A DNA stretch of 64,000 nucleotides from Limnohabitans sp. T6-5 (GCF_003063315.1 NZ_NERV01000001.1:682001-746000), one strand, 5' to 3'; shown: positions 18,072 through 27,780, numbered from the stretch's first letter. The notes: generated by a model from the sequence alone, not told the origin. Program-made: numbers and translations.

Positions 18072-19183
18072 GCCTGATCAGCGCCTTTCTCACTCTGTAC
18101 AGTACCGCTATTTTGGTACAAGCTGCTGTCCAAATAACGCAGCCGCAAGCCTCTCAGCGCCACCAGCAACACGGCACTGGCAGGCAAGGCGATCAACACG
18201 CCAACAAAGCCCATCAATTGCCCAAAGGCCATCAAGGCCAAAATGACCGTCAGCGGATGCAAGCCAATACGCTCCCCCACCAAACGCGGGGTGAGCACAA
18301 AACTCTCAAGCAATTGCCCCAAGCCAAACACCACAGCCACCATGAGCAGGGCCTGAGATGACGCAAACTGCAGCAAGCCCGCCAGCAAGGCCAACACCAG
18401 CCCCATGCCAAAACCCAAGTAAGGTACAAACACAGCCAGCCCAGTAAAAACACCTATCGGCAACGCCAGGTCCAAACCAAACAAACTCAAACCCACCGCG
18501 TAATACGCCGCCAAAGACAGCATGACCAACATCTGACCGCGCAAATACTCACCCAGGACCTTGTCACTGTCACTCATGAACTGATCGACAAGGCTGCGCC
18601 AGGCAGGGGGCACCAATTCGATGAACGAATCAACCAACCGGGACCAGTCATACAGCATGTAAAACAAAGCCACCGGCACCAGCACCACATGTCCCACCAG
18701 GGCCAAGGCGGTGCTGCCTCCCAATTTGAGGGAGGACATCAGAGGTGCCCACCAGTCTTCTCGGTTGGCAGTGAGGTAATCCATCAACTGATCCTTGAGG
18801 TCTTGCACATCCAAAGACACATGCAAGCCCAATTGCTCAAGCCACGGGTTGATGACCACACCCAGTTTGTCAAAGAGCAACGGCAGCTGCTGCTTGAGCA
18901 AAGGCCATGCACGTACCAAGATAGGCGCCAGCAATAGGAAAATGCTCAGCAATGCCAACAAGGCCAGGCCTTCTACGCAAATCACTATCACCACCCGATG
19001 TATGCGGCCGCGAAACAGCGTCTCCATTTTGAGCACCAGGGGATGCAACACATAAGCCAGCACGGCCGCCACCACAAAGGGGGTCAACACAGGCGCCAGC
19101 AACCAGAAAACAAGCACAGCCAGCAAAGCCAAGCCCAGCCATGCGGCCAAGCGGGTCATCGAAAATGGGAAAGAAGCTTGCAA
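18068..19183 (-). CDS. AI-2E family transporter (PerM-like)
   Basis: Inner-membrane protein of 371 residues with seven to eight helices, first gene of the chain leading to hda. FGLGQLLESFVLTPRLVGERIGLHP is the family signature. Members are variously linked to AI-2 export or ion exchange, so no substrate is claimed. Adjacency of PerM-like genes to hda and purM is common in Beta- and Gammaproteobacteria. Its promoter shares a 134-base gap with divergent purM. Confidence 0.9.
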   Translation of the reverse strand: MQASFPFSMTRLAAWLGLALLAVLVFWLLAPVLTPFVVAAVLAYVLHPLVLKMETLFRGRIHRVVIVICVEGLALLALLSIFLLLAPILVRAWPLLKQQLPLLFDKLGVVINPWLEQLGLHVSLDVQDLKDQLMDYLTANREDWWAPLMSSLKLGGSTALALVGHVVLVPVALFYMLYDWSRLVDSFIELVPPAWRSLVDQFMSDSDKVLGEYLRGQMLVMLSLAAYYAVGLSLFGLDLALPIGVFTGLAVFVPYLGFGMGLVLALLAGLLQFASSQALLMVAVVFGLGQLLESFVLTPRLVGERIGLHPLTVILALMAFGQLMGFVGVLIALPASAVLLVALRGLRLRYLDSSLYQNSGTVQSEKGADQA

Positions 19184-19317
19184 GATCGTCTCGTCTTTTG
19201 TGGAAGGATTGGCCGAAGGTCTAGGGTCAACCCTTAAAATAAGCGTTGATTTTAGTCTGCCAGCCCGTTTATTGGCCCCCCTGCCCCCTATTTAACTGCC
19301 CGCTTCGGGCCAAAACC

Positions 19318-20349
19318 ATGAGCCACACACCCCTTTCCTACAAAGACGCAGGCGTTGACATCGTTGCGGGCGACGCGCTGGTCGAGCGCATCAAGCCCCT
19401 GGCCAAGAAAACCATGCGCGAAGGCGTGCTGGCCGGCATCGGCGGCTTTGGCGCCCTGTTTGAAGTGCCCAAGCGTTACAAAGAGCCAGTGCTGGTGAGC
19501 GGCACCGACGGCGTGGGCACCAAGCTCAAGCTGGCGTTTGAATGGAACATGCACGACACCGTGGGCATCGACCTGGTGGCCATGAGCGTGAACGACGTGT
19601 TGGTGCAAGGCGCCGAGCCCCTGTTCTTCCTCGACTACTTTGCCTGCGGCAAGCTCGACGTGGATACCGCCGCTGCCGTGGTCGGCGGCATTGCCAAGGG
19701 TTGCGAGCTGTCGGGCTGCGCCCTGATCGGCGGCGAAACCGCCGAGATGCCCGGCATGTACCCCGCTGGCGAATACGACCTGGCTGGTTTTGCGGTCGGC
19801 GCCGTCGAAAAATCCAAAATCCTCACCGGGCAGAACGTGAAAGCCGGTGACGTGGTGCTGGGCCTGGCGTCGAGCGGCGTGCACTCCAATGGATTCAGCC
19901 TGGTGCGCAAGTGCATCGAGCGCGCAGGTGCCAATGCCCCCGCCACCCTGGACGGCAAGCCTTTCAAGCAAGCACTGATGGAGCCCACCCGTCTGTACGT
20001 GTTGAATGTGTTGGCTGCGCTGGCCAAACACCCGATCAAAGCACTGGCCCACATCACCGGCGGTGGCTTGCTGGAGAACATCCCCCGCGTGCTGCCCGAT
20101 GGCCTGGCCGCGCACCTGCAAAAAGGCAGCTGGCCCAAGACCGAGTTGTTTGCCTGGTTGCAAAAAACCGCAGGTATCGACGACATCGAGATGAACCGCA
20201 CCTTCAACAACGGCATCGGCATGGTGGTGGTGATCGACGCCGCCGAAGCCGAGGCTTGTGCCGCCACCTTGCGTGCAGCCGGTGAACAGGTCTACACCAT
20301 CGGCGTGATTGCCCCACAAGACACAGGTGAGCAAGTGGTGGTGGCCTGA
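19318..20349 (+). CDS. purM: Phosphoribosylformylglycinamidine cyclo-ligase (AIR synthetase)
   Basis: Purine pathway step 5: FGAM + ATP to AIR. 343 residues. [15 protein letters not shown] opens the protein, [14 protein letters not shown] is the ATP-site motif, and [11 protein letters not shown] and [12 protein letters not shown] follow. The start at 19318 matches the family; the frame reaches 19246 without family sequence. Confidence 0.97.
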   Translation: MSHTPLSYKDAGVDIVAGDALVERIKPLAKKTMREGVLAGIGGFGALFEVPKRYKEPVLVSGTDGVGTKLKLAFEWNMHDTVGIDLVAMSVNDVLVQGAEPLFFLDYFACGKLDVDTAAAVVGGIAKGCELSGCALIGGETAEMPGMYPAGEYDLAGFAVGAVEKSKILTGQNVKAGDVVLGLASSGVHSNGFSLVRKCIERAGANAPATLDGKPFKQALMEPTRLYVLNVLAALAKHPIKALAHITGGGLLENIPRVLPDGLAAHLQKGSWPKTELFAWLQKTAGIDDIEMNRTFNNGIGMVVVIDAAEAEACAATLRAAGEQVYTIGVIAPQDTGEQVVVA

Positions 20350-20362
20350 CCCCCGCAAAAAA

Positions 20363-21223
20363 TCAACCGCCTGAGAGTTCGCTGATGCGATGCCTCAGCG
20401 CGGTCTGGTCGGATGCCTGGGGTTGGGCATCCAGGTAAGTCTGCAAATCCTGCTTGGCCTCAGCGCAATGGCCCAGCTCGGCATGCACCAATCCACGGTC
20501 ACGCACCTCGGTCCAGGATTCGGGCAACAAAATCACCAGCCTGTTGAGCACCTGCAACATGCGCGGCCAGTCTTCTTGCGCACGGAAGATTTCCTTGAGA
20601 TTGCGCAGCATGCGCGCCAACAAATCACGCGCTGGACAGGCCTGCAAGTACAAACCCAAAGGTGTTTCCCCATCGTCCAGGTCGGCACCCGCGGCCCAAT
20701 CGATGTCATCACGGTAAGGCCCCAAGCGTTCGGCCAAGTTGTCAATGCCCAAGGATTCACCCGTTAACGGATCAAGCACAACCAAACCGCCCAAAAGCGT
20801 GATCTTGACCAGAAAGTGCCCCGGAAACGAAATGCCCTGCGCACGCAAATTGAGGCCCGCCGCCAACTCCAGCCAAATGACAGCGAGGGAAATCGGAATG
20901 CCCCGGCGCGTGCGCAGCACCTCATGCAAATAGCTGTTCTCGGGCGCGTAATAGTCATTGGCGTTGGCGCCAAAACCCATGTCTTTGTAAAACACCTGGG
21001 ACAAAATGGCCAGGCGCGTCAGATCATTGGCATCCACCGGCAAGCTGGCCTTGACCCGCTTGAGCAGGCGCTCCACATCGTCCAACACATGCTGCACATC
21101 CAGCTCTGGCTCTTCGTCTTGCGCCAAACTCGCCGCCGCCTCCAGCACGGGGAAATGCTCATCGCTTTGCACCAGGCTCGCGAAATAGGCCAAGGGCGAC
21201 GGAGGTTCCAGGTTCAATTTCAT
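20363..21223 (-). CDS. SirB1-like transglutaminase/TPR protein
   Basis: A protein of 286 residues in two parts. Residues 1-170 are SirB1-like (transglutaminase-fold N-terminal domain, with NSYLHEVLRTRRGIPISLAV and GISFPGHFLVK). The rest is tetratricopeptide-like, ending RDRGLVHAELGHCAEAKQDL. The start at 21223 gives this family layout, although the frame reaches 21382. It lies 16 bases after murJ and is probably co-transcribed with it. The role is unknown. Confidence 0.85.
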   Translation of the reverse strand: MKLNLEPPSPLAYFASLVQSDEHFPVLEAAASLAQDEEPELDVQHVLDDVERLLKRVKASLPVDANDLTRLAILSQVFYKDMGFGANANDYYAPENSYLHEVLRTRRGIPISLAVIWLELAAGLNLRAQGISFPGHFLVKITLLGGLVVLDPLTGESLGIDNLAERLGPYRDDIDWAAGADLDDGETPLGLYLQACPARDLLARMLRNLKEIFRAQEDWPRMLQVLNRLVILLPESWTEVRDRGLVHAELGHCAEAKQDLQTYLDAQPQASDQTALRHRISELSGG

Positions 21224-21239
21224 GTTGATCGCTCCACGC

Positions 21240-22805
21240 TTACCGTTTGAGGAAAGCACGATGCCGCAAGCCCGAGGCCCACAAGGCGCCAAAATACAAC
21301 AAGGCAGAAGCCAGCAAAACCGCCACCATCCAGCCCATGCGCTGGCCTGTGTGTTCGCGCATCGCCACCCAAGGCAGATCATGTGCCGCCCACCACAGAA
21401 AACCCATCAACAAGGCCGTCGCCATCATCACTTGCAACGCAAACCGCAACCAACCGGGCTGGGGCTTGTAACTGCCCCGCTGCAACAAGCCCCATAACAA
21501 CCAGGCTGCATTTACCAATGCGCCCAAACCAATGGACAAGGCCAGACCGGCATGCGCCAGGAAAGGCACCAGGGCCAAATTCAGCAGCTGGGTGACCACC
21601 AACACCACCACAGCAATTTTCACCGGCGTGCGAATGTCCTGGCTGGCGTAATACCCTGGCGCCAACACCTTGATGGCCACCAAACCCAGCAAACCGACGC
21701 CGTAACCCGTCAAAGCCAATGTGGTTTGCTGCACATCGCGCGCGCTGAAAGCGCCGTAATGGTAGAGCACGGCTACCAAGGGTTCCGAAAAAACCAGCAA
21801 AGCGGCTGCGCAAGGCAAGGCCAGCAAAACCACCAAACGCAGACCCCAATCGAGCATGGCGGCATAGCGCTCGATGTCGCCAGTGGCTTTGGCGGCTGCC
21901 AATTGCGGCATCAGCACCACACCCAAAGCCACTCCCAGCATGGCGGTGGGAAATTCCATCAAACGGTCGGCGTAAGTCAACCAACTGACACTGCCAGGCG
22001 CCAGATGCGAGGCGATTTGGGTGTTGATCAGCAAAGAAATTTGCGCCACACCCACACCCAGCAATGCGGGCGCCATCAACCGCAAAATGTTGCGTGTGGC
22101 CGGACTTTGCCAAGCGTGACGAATGGCCGATGGCGTCGACCCCAGACGCGGCATCAAACCCAGACGGCTGAGAACCGGAATTTGAACCAGCAGTTGCAAC
22201 AAGCCGCCCAACATGACACCCGCGGGCAAGGCAAATACAGCCTCAATGCCTTGCACGGACAACCAAGGCGCCAACCACCAGGCTGCAGCAATCACACTCA
22301 TATTGAGTAAGACGGGTGTGGCCGCAGGCACGGCAAAACGCCTCCAGGTATTCAAAATACCCGCCGCCAGCGCCACCATGGACATGAAGCCGATGTAAGG
22401 AAACATCCAGCGCGTCATCTGCACCGCAGCGTTGTACCCGCGGGGGTCTTGCTGCAAGCCGCTGGCCAAAGCCCAAACCAGCCACGGGGAAGCCAAAACA
22501 CCGACCAAAGACAAAACCAGCACTGTCCAGCCCAGTGCCGTGGCCACACTGTCGATGACCTCCTTCGTCACCTCATCGCCATGCTGGGCACGGCTGGCGG
22601 CCAAAACCGGCACAAACGCCTGACTGAAGGCCCCCTCGGCAAACAAGCGACGAAACAGATTGGGTATGCGAAACGCCACATTGAAGGCATCGGTCAATGC
22701 ACTGGCTCCGAAAGCCGAAGCAATCAACAACTCACGCACCAAACCAGTGACCCGCGAGGCCAGGGTAAACAGAGAAACGATAGAGGCAGAACGAAGAAGG
22801 CTCAT
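21240..22805 (-). CDS. murJ: Lipid II flippase MurJ
   Basis: MOP-superfamily flippase of 521 residues with about 14 helices that moves lipid II across the inner membrane. SLLRSASIVSLFTLASRVTG opens the protein, with RELLIASAFGAS and FRIPNLFRRLFAEGAFSQAF following; the R-R-x-F-A-E-G-A-F-S motif contains the residues needed for flipping. The start at 22805 is the second ATG in the frame and matches the family. It is divergent from rpsT, as in many Proteobacteria. Confidence 0.96.
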   Translation of the reverse strand: MSLLRSASIVSLFTLASRVTGLVRELLIASAFGASALTDAFNVAFRIPNLFRRLFAEGAFSQAFVPVLAASRAQHGDEVTKEVIDSVATALGWTVLVLSLVGVLASPWLVWALASGLQQDPRGYNAAVQMTRWMFPYIGFMSMVALAAGILNTWRRFAVPAATPVLLNMSVIAAAWWLAPWLSVQGIEAVFALPAGVMLGGLLQLLVQIPVLSRLGLMPRLGSTPSAIRHAWQSPATRNILRLMAPALLGVGVAQISLLINTQIASHLAPGSVSWLTYADRLMEFPTAMLGVALGVVLMPQLAAAKATGDIERYAAMLDWGLRLVVLLALPCAAALLVFSEPLVAVLYHYGAFSARDVQQTTLALTGYGVGLLGLVAIKVLAPGYYASQDIRTPVKIAVVVLVVTQLLNLALVPFLAHAGLALSIGLGALVNAAWLLWGLLQRGSYKPQPGWLRFALQVMMATALLMGFLWWAAHDLPWVAMREHTGQRMGWMVAVLLASALLYFGALWASGLRHRAFLKR

Positions 22806-22908
22806 TGTCCCGAGAGTGTAGCGACCCATGTTGACCTGCTCGGGTGTACTGCAAGCAGTTCTTGCTGCTTTTGTGCCAGCCCCCGGTGCATCAGAAGTTC
22901 CTGATTAC

Positions 22909-22917
22909 TGCTAGAAT
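22909..22917 (+). promoter_or_regulatory. Extended -10 promoter of rpsT
   Basis: TGC-TAGAAT at 22909-22917 fits an extended -10 box (TGn plus hexamer). No -35 is convincing, as expected for that class. It leaves a leader of about 40 bases before rpsT. Confidence 0.5.
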
Positions 22918-22962
22918 GCTGGGTTCGCCGACAACATCCTCAGACCCCCAAAGGAAATCATC

Positions 22963-23265
22963 ATGGCATCAGCCAAGCCCAAGAAAAAGAACCCCCGCCT
23001 TGCCTCCGGCCGCAAACGCGTCCGTCAAGACGTCAAGATCAACGCCGCGAACTCTTCGCTGCGCTCCAAATACCGCACCGCTGTCAAGAACGTCGAAAAG
23101 GCTGTTCTGGCTGGCGACAAAACCAAAGCCACTGAACTGTTTGCCAAAATGCAAACCGTCGTGGACACGATTGCTGACAAAGGCATCTTCCACAAAAACA
23201 AGGCTGCTCGTGACAAGAGCCGCCTGAGCGCCAAAGTCAAGGGCTTGGCCCTGGCTGCAGCCTGA
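22963..23265 (+). CDS. rpsT: 30S ribosomal protein S20
   Basis: A basic ribosomal protein of 100 residues. [19 protein letters not shown] and a helical remainder containing [13 protein letters not shown] are typical. The start follows AAAGGAAATC. It is monocistronic, with its own promoter and terminator. Confidence 0.97.
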   Translation: MASAKPKKKNPRLASGRKRVRQDVKINAANSSLRSKYRTAVKNVEKAVLAGDKTKATELFAKMQTVVDTIADKGIFHKNKAARDKSRLSAKVKGLALAAA

Positions 23266-23339
23266 TCCGCTTTCAAAGATCAACAGCCCGGCCGGGTCAC
23301 CTGGCCGCCGTTTGAAACGGGTGCGCTGTCAGCGAAATA

Positions 23340-23363
23340 AAAACCGCCTTCGGGCGGTTTTTT
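23340..23363 (+). terminator. Terminator of rpsT
   Basis: AACCGCC-TTCG-GGCGGTT with a UUCG-type loop and a T-run. A-rich sequence before it lets it work on both strands. The rest of 23364-23519 shows no gene. Confidence 0.9.
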
Positions 23364-23519
23364 CATTTGTGGCTTTGGTTTGCTGGGGTGAAGGTGACGT
23401 TGTACGCCGCATGATTCGCAAGTTCATGAAATCAGCGCCCACGACAGCCCGCACCTCTGCTCAATGGCTGTATTGACACCATAAAAACCGCCCGAAAGCA
23501 GTTGGATTTTGTGCTGGAA

Positions 23520-23840
23520 TTATTTGGCTGACGGCGGGTCAGGCAACAAACAAGCTTCTGCCACTTGCAGGCCATTGTCACGGGCGAAGTTCATGACGAA
23601 GTCCCAAGCCATGACATCGTATTCACGCAAATCGCGGTGAACCACCACACATTTGACGCCGCCCAATGTGGTGGGAATGCACCAGGGCGAATAACTGAGG
23701 TGGCTGCCCGGCGTTGCGCCGCCGGGGCGAAATGGGCTCATCACACCTGCCAAACGTTCGGCCCAGTCGCTGGGGCGGAATGTTCTGCCATCCTGGGTGA
23801 TGCCCTGGATGAAAACTTCTTTGGCGTTGTTGGAAACCAT
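23520..23840 (-). CDS. DUF3579 protein
   Basis: A protein of 106 residues. EVFIQGITQDGRTFRPSDWAERLAG at the N-terminus and DLREYDVMAWDFVMNFARDN are the family sequence. The family is typical of Betaproteobacteria and sits beside argD, divergently as here. The role is unknown. A -10-like TACAAT on the minus strand near 23905 may be its promoter. Confidence 0.88.
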   Translation of the reverse strand: MVSNNAKEVFIQGITQDGRTFRPSDWAERLAGVMSPFRPGGATPGSHLSYSPWCIPTTLGGVKCVVVHRDLREYDVMAWDFVMNFARDNGLQVAEACLLPDPPSAK

Positions 23841-23910
23841 CGGATAGAGGTGTGAGTGAAGACTTTCCAGTGACCGGGATCGCCGAGCACTGGTTTACCC
23901 GAGTATTGTA

Positions 23911-23922
23911 TCTTATATAAGA
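23911..23922. promoter_or_regulatory. Perfect 12-bp palindrome TCTTATATAAGA
   Basis: A perfect palindrome in the argD/DUF3579 intergenic region, next to a minus-strand TACAAT. It is not the ARG-box pattern. It looks like an operator for a dimeric regulator, possibly of the GntR class; that is inference from symmetry alone. Confidence 0.4.
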
Positions 23923-24007
23923 CTTGAGCCAGTCAGACGCTCGCCAATAAGCCGCCGCAAGCGCTGCGCTCAAGCTGCGCCGTTCTGCCTCTAAAATCTC
24001 GTTTCAA

Positions 24008-24034
24008 CGGCCCTCTTCGTTGGGCCGCTTTTTA
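24008..24034 (+). promoter_or_regulatory. Terminator-like hairpin in the argD leader
   Basis: CGGCCC, 8-base loop, GGGCCG, then CTTTTTAT, ending about 16 bases before the argD start and just before its CAGGAG ribosome site. A TAAAAT at 23993-23998 could be the -10 box, which would place the hairpin at the very start of the transcript. It could be an attenuator or a stabilising 5' hairpin. Confidence 0.4.
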
Positions 24035-24050
24035 TTTCAGGAGTTCACGC

Positions 24051-25253
24051 ATGCCCGCTTTCATTGAAGCCGCCTCACCGCACACCATGAACACCTATGG
24101 CCGACTGCCGATTGCACTCAGCCATGGTCAGGGTTGCCGAGTTTGGGACGTCAATGGCAAGGAGTACCTCGACGCATTGGCCGGTATTGCCGTGAACACC
24201 CTGGGCCACAACCACCCAGAGTTTGCCCCCGCACTTCAGGACCAAATCAGCAAGATCATCCACACCTGCAACTATTTCCATGTGCCCAACGCCGAAGTTC
24301 TGGCGGCCAAGCTGGTGGAGTTGTCGGGCATGACGAATGTGTTCTTTTGCAACTCGGGCCTGGAAGCCAACGAAGCGGCCATCAAGCTCGCTCGCAAGTT
24401 CGGCCACGACAAAGGCATCACCAACCCCAAGATCGTCGTCTACGAAAAAGCCTTCCATGGCCGCAGCATCGCCACGCTCAGCGCCACAGCCAATGTGAAA
24501 CTGCAGCAAGGCTTTGGCCCCTTGCTCGAAGGTTTTGTGCGGGTGCCGCTCAACGACATCGAGGCCCTGAAAAAAGCCACTTTGAACGACCCCGATGTCG
24601 TGGCCGTGTTCTTTGAAACCATCCAGGGCGAAGGCGGCATCAACCCCATGCGCGCCGATTACCTGCGCGACGTGCGCGCCCTGTGTGACCAGCAAGACTG
24701 GCTCTTGATGATCGACGAAGTGCAGTGCGGCATTGGCCGCACCGGCAAATGGTTTGCCCACCAGTGGGCAGGCATCGTGCCCGACGTCATGCCGCTGGCC
24801 AAAGGACTGGGCTCGGGCGTGCCGATTGGCGCGGTGGTGGCCGGCCCCAAGGCCGCCAACATCTTCCAGCCCGGCAACCACGGCACCACCTTCGGCGGCA
24901 ACCCGCTGGCCATGCGTGCCGGTGTGGAAACCATCCGCATCATGGAAAAAGACGACCTGCTGGGCAACGCCGCCCGCCTGGGCGCTCACTTCCACGACCA
25001 GCTGACCGCTGCATTGGGCGGACTCAAGGGCGTCAAGGAAATCCGTGGCCAAGGACTGATGATCGGCATCGAATTCGATCGCCCCTGCGGTGTGCTGCTC
25101 AAGCAAGCCGCCGACGCGGGCCTGATCATCAACGTGACTGCCGACACCGTGGTGCGCCTCTTGCCCCCCCTGATCATGACCACCGCCGAAGCGGACGAGG
25201 TGCTGGCCATCCTCTTGCCGCTGATCAAAACCTTTTTGGCAGAACAAGCATGA
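24051..25253 (+). CDS. argD: Acetylornithine aminotransferase
   Basis: PLP enzyme of 400 residues, class III aminotransferase, that makes N-acetylornithine in arginine biosynthesis. The PLP lysine is in LAKGLGSGVPIGA, the Asp that binds the ring nitrogen is in LLMIDEVQCGIGRTG, and NSGLEANEAAIKLAR is typical. CAGGAG precedes the ATG at 24051. The stop overlaps the argF start by four bases. Confidence 0.95.
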   Translation: MPAFIEAASPHTMNTYGRLPIALSHGQGCRVWDVNGKEYLDALAGIAVNTLGHNHPEFAPALQDQISKIIHTCNYFHVPNAEVLAAKLVELSGMTNVFFCNSGLEANEAAIKLARKFGHDKGITNPKIVVYEKAFHGRSIATLSATANVKLQQGFGPLLEGFVRVPLNDIEALKKATLNDPDVVAVFFETIQGEGGINPMRADYLRDVRALCDQQDWLLMIDEVQCGIGRTGKWFAHQWAGIVPDVMPLAKGLGSGVPIGAVVAGPKAANIFQPGNHGTTFGGNPLAMRAGVETIRIMEKDDLLGNAARLGAHFHDQLTAALGGLKGVKEIRGQGLMIGIEFDRPCGVLLKQAADAGLIINVTADTVVRLLPPLIMTTAEADEVLAILLPLIKTFLAEQA

Positions 25254-26185
25254 GCCTTCAGTCCCCCGTGCCTGTTCGGCACTACCTGCAGTTCACCGAC
25301 CTGAGCGCCGACGAATACGCGCACGTCCTGACGCGTGCCGCCGAAATCAAACGCAAGTTCAAAGCCTACGAAAAATACCACCCACTGGCCGACCGCACGC
25401 TGGCGATGATTTTTGAAAAAGCCAGCACCCGCACCCGCGTGAGCTTTGAAGCGGGCATGTACCAACTGGGCGGCTCGGTGGTGCACCTGACCACCGGTGA
25501 CAGCCAGCTCGGCCGCTCCGAGCCCATCGAAGACAGTGCGCGTGTGATCAGCCGCATGACCGACATCGTCATGATCCGCACCTATGGCCAAGACAAGATC
25601 GAGCGCTTTGCCTCGCACTCGCGTGTGCCCGTCATCAACGGCCTGACCAACGAATTCCACCCCTGCCAAATCCTGGCCGACATCTTCACCTACATCGAGC
25701 ACCGCGGTTCGATCACGGGCAAGGTGGTGGCCTGGGTCGGCGACGGCAACAACATGGCCAACACCTGGCTGCAAGCAGCCGAGTTGCTGGGCTTCACGGT
25801 CCATGTGAGCACCCCCAGCGGCTACGAAGTCAATGAAACCGTGGCTGCCCTCAAAGGCAAGGCCAACTTCAAGCTGTTCAGCGACCCGCTCGAAGCCTGC
25901 CGGGGTGCCGATCTGGTCACCACCGACGTGTGGACCAGCATGGGTTACGAAGCCGAAAACGAAGCGCGCAAAAAAGCCTTTGCCAACTGGTGCGTCAACG
26001 AAGCCATGATGCAAGTGGCCAAGCCTGATGCCCTGTTCATGCACTGCCTGCCCGCCCATCGCGGCGAAGAAGTCAGCGCCGAAGTCATCGACGGCCCGCA
26101 ATCGGTTGTGTGGGACGAAGCCGAAAACCGCATGCATGTGCAAAAGGCACTCATGGAGTTTTTGCTCTTGGGCCGGGTTGATTGA
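25250..26185 (+). CDS. argF: Ornithine carbamoyltransferase
   Basis: Makes citrulline from ornithine and carbamoyl phosphate. 311 residues. The carbamoyl phosphate site is KASTRTRVSFEAG, HPCQILAD follows, and the ornithine/Cys site is MHCLPAHRGEE. The ATG at 25250 overlaps the argD stop; the frame is open far upstream but that part is a shadow of argD. Confidence 0.97.
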   Translation: MSLQSPVPVRHYLQFTDLSADEYAHVLTRAAEIKRKFKAYEKYHPLADRTLAMIFEKASTRTRVSFEAGMYQLGGSVVHLTTGDSQLGRSEPIEDSARVISRMTDIVMIRTYGQDKIERFASHSRVPVINGLTNEFHPCQILADIFTYIEHRGSITGKVVAWVGDGNNMANTWLQAAELLGFTVHVSTPSGYEVNETVAALKGKANFKLFSDPLEACRGADLVTTDVWTSMGYEAENEARKKAFANWCVNEAMMQVAKPDALFMHCLPAHRGEEVSAEVIDGPQSVVWDEAENRMHVQKALMEFLLLGRVD

Positions 26186-26197
26186 TCACAGAAATGT

Positions 26198-26758
26198 ATG
26201 GAACTGATCGAACGGCTTCTCCCGCAATGGCAGTTCAGTGAACAACACGCCTTGGTGCTGGATGGTGTGACGCCCGCTCACGCTTACGCCAGCATCCTTC
26301 CAGGCCTCAGCACGCAAGACCCACTGATCAACCAAGCGATTGCGCTTCGCGAAGTGCCCGGTCGCTTTTTGCGTGCGCTAGGCCTGTCACGGAACGCCCT
26401 GCCATCACAACCCTTTGGCTTTCACAGTTTTACGCTGCTGGGTCAAGTGCCCAACGCGGAAGTCGCCTTTGGTCTGGCTGGCCGCTTCTGGCAACTGGAT
26501 TACGGGCTATGCCCTGTTGCCAATGCGGAAGAATTTGCCGCCATGATCGACCAACCGAGGCTGGTGCTCAATGTCTGTGTGGAACCCTTGGGCGATCACA
26601 GCTGCCATTTGCTGACACACACCCGCGTGCATTGCCCCGACGAGGCACAGCGCCGCCGCTTCGCGCCCTATTGGTTCGCCATCCGTCCGGTCAGTGGTCT
26701 GATCCGCCAGCGCCTGCTGCGGCGCATCGCCCAACTCGCCCGAGCCACATCGCCATGA
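26198..26758 (+). CDS. Unknown protein, SRPBCC/DUF2867-like
   Basis: A protein of 186 residues beginning 12 bases after argF. It has no signal peptide or membrane helix. The C-terminal pattern THTRVHCPDEAQRRRF followed by YWFAIRPVSGLIRQRLLRR resembles DUF2867/SRPBCC-type proteins, in which a T-R-V strand precedes an R-P-x-S-G-L-I-R helix. The assignment is from pattern memory and is uncertain. Its stop overlaps the next start by four bases. Confidence 0.6.
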   Translation: MELIERLLPQWQFSEQHALVLDGVTPAHAYASILPGLSTQDPLINQAIALREVPGRFLRALGLSRNALPSQPFGFHSFTLLGQVPNAEVAFGLAGRFWQLDYGLCPVANAEEFAAMIDQPRLVLNVCVEPLGDHSCHLLTHTRVHCPDEAQRRRFAPYWFAIRPVSGLIRQRLLRRIAQLARATSP

Positions 26759-27063
26759 GCGCCTGCACCACCTGCGGCGCTTGCTGCGTGAGCTTTCGGG
26801 TGGACTTTTCCGTGTACGAATACGAAGAAGGCGGCGGGGATGTGCCCGCTGGGCTGGCCTCGCCCATCACCGAGCACACCTGCCGCATGCGCGGCACCGA
26901 CCACAGCCCGCCGCGCTGCGCCGCGCTCTATGGCAAAACGGGCGAGAAAGCCATTTGCGGCATTTACGAATGGCGGCCCTCGCCCTGTCGTGAATTTGAA
27001 GAAGGCAGCCCCGCCTGCGAACAAGCGCGCCGCCGCCACGGCCTGCCTTTACTGAACCCCTGA
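26755..27063 (+). CDS. YkgJ-type cysteine-cluster protein
   Basis: A protein of 102 residues rich in cysteine. CTTCGACCVSF (C4, C7, C10, C11) opens it, and single cysteines follow in CRMRG, CAALYG, CGIYEWRPSPCREF and CEQAR. This is the CxxCxxCC pattern of the YkgJ/UPF0153 family, thought to bind a metal or Fe-S cluster. The function is unknown. It is the last gene of the argD transcription unit, before a terminator. Confidence 0.85.
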   Translation: MSACTTCGACCVSFRVDFSVYEYEEGGGDVPAGLASPITEHTCRMRGTDHSPPRCAALYGKTGEKAICGIYEWRPSPCREFEEGSPACEQARRRHGLPLLNP

Positions 27064-27072
27064 AGTCTTTTT

Positions 27073-27108
27073 CCCGGGTGTTGGAAATAACCGACACCAC
27101 GGGTTTTT
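27073..27108 (+). terminator. Terminator between the arg group and kynB
   Basis: An imperfect long stem: CCCG, GGTGTTGG, loop AAATAA, CCGACACC, CGGG, then five T. The inner GGTGTTGG/CCGACACC symmetry could also be read as an operator for kynB, but the T-run favours a terminator. Confidence 0.75.
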
Positions 27109-27131
27109 GTGGGGTGCTACCTTCGCACACC

Positions 27132-27758
27132 ATGAAAAAACTTTGGGACATTTCCCCACCTGTGCAGGCCAGCAGCCCGGTGTTTCCGGGCGACACGCCT
27201 TACACCCAGCAATGGGCCGCCACGCTCTCGGACACCTGCCCCGTCAACGTGAGCGCCATCACGATGTCGCCGCATGTGGGCGCACATGCCGATGCGCCAC
27301 TGCACTACGACCCTCAGGGTGCGGCCGTGGGCGCTTTGGACCTGCTGCCCTTTCTGGGCCGTTGCCGCATCATCCATGCGCTGGACGCAGGCCCACTGAT
27401 CACCCTCGCGCACTTGCAGCATGCCCTGTCAGATCTGCCCCCACGCGTGCTCGTGCGCACGTACCGCCAGTTGCCGCTCACGCAGTTCGACACCCAGCTC
27501 ACCGGCTTTGACCCCGCCTGCGTGCAGCACCTGGCCGATCTGGGCGTGCTGCTGATTGGCACCGACAGCGCCAGCATCGACCCAGCAGACAGCAAGCAAT
27601 TGCCCAGCCACCAGGTGATCCGCCAGCGCGGCTTGCGCGTGCTGGAAAACCTGCTGCTCGACGATGTGCCCGAAGGCGATTACGAGCTGATCGCCCTGCC
27701 CCTCAAACTCATGACCGCCGACGCCAGCCCGGTGCGTGCGGTCTTGCGCGAACTTTGA
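27132..27758 (+). CDS. kynB: Kynurenine formamidase (arylformamidase)
   Basis: Hydrolyses N-formylkynurenine to kynurenine, step 2 of tryptophan breakdown. 208 residues of the metal-dependent cyclase-like family. The metal site is HVGAHADAPLHYD; IGTDSASIDP and the C-terminal LMTADASPVRAVLRE are typical of KynB. It starts MKKLWDISPPV. It is the first gene of kynB-kynU-kynA, 22 bases before kynU. Confidence 0.93.
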   Translation: MKKLWDISPPVQASSPVFPGDTPYTQQWAATLSDTCPVNVSAITMSPHVGAHADAPLHYDPQGAAVGALDLLPFLGRCRIIHALDAGPLITLAHLQHALSDLPPRVLVRTYRQLPLTQFDTQLTGFDPACVQHLADLGVLLIGTDSASIDPADSKQLPSHQVIRQRGLRVLENLLLDDVPEGDYELIALPLKLMTADASPVRAVLREL

Positions 27759-27780
27759 ACACCACTTGAAAGACCACCCC

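Noticed and set aside
27073..27108. Operator for a Lrp-type regulator of kynB
   Set aside because: The symmetry is part of a longer stem followed by a T-run, which a terminator explains better.
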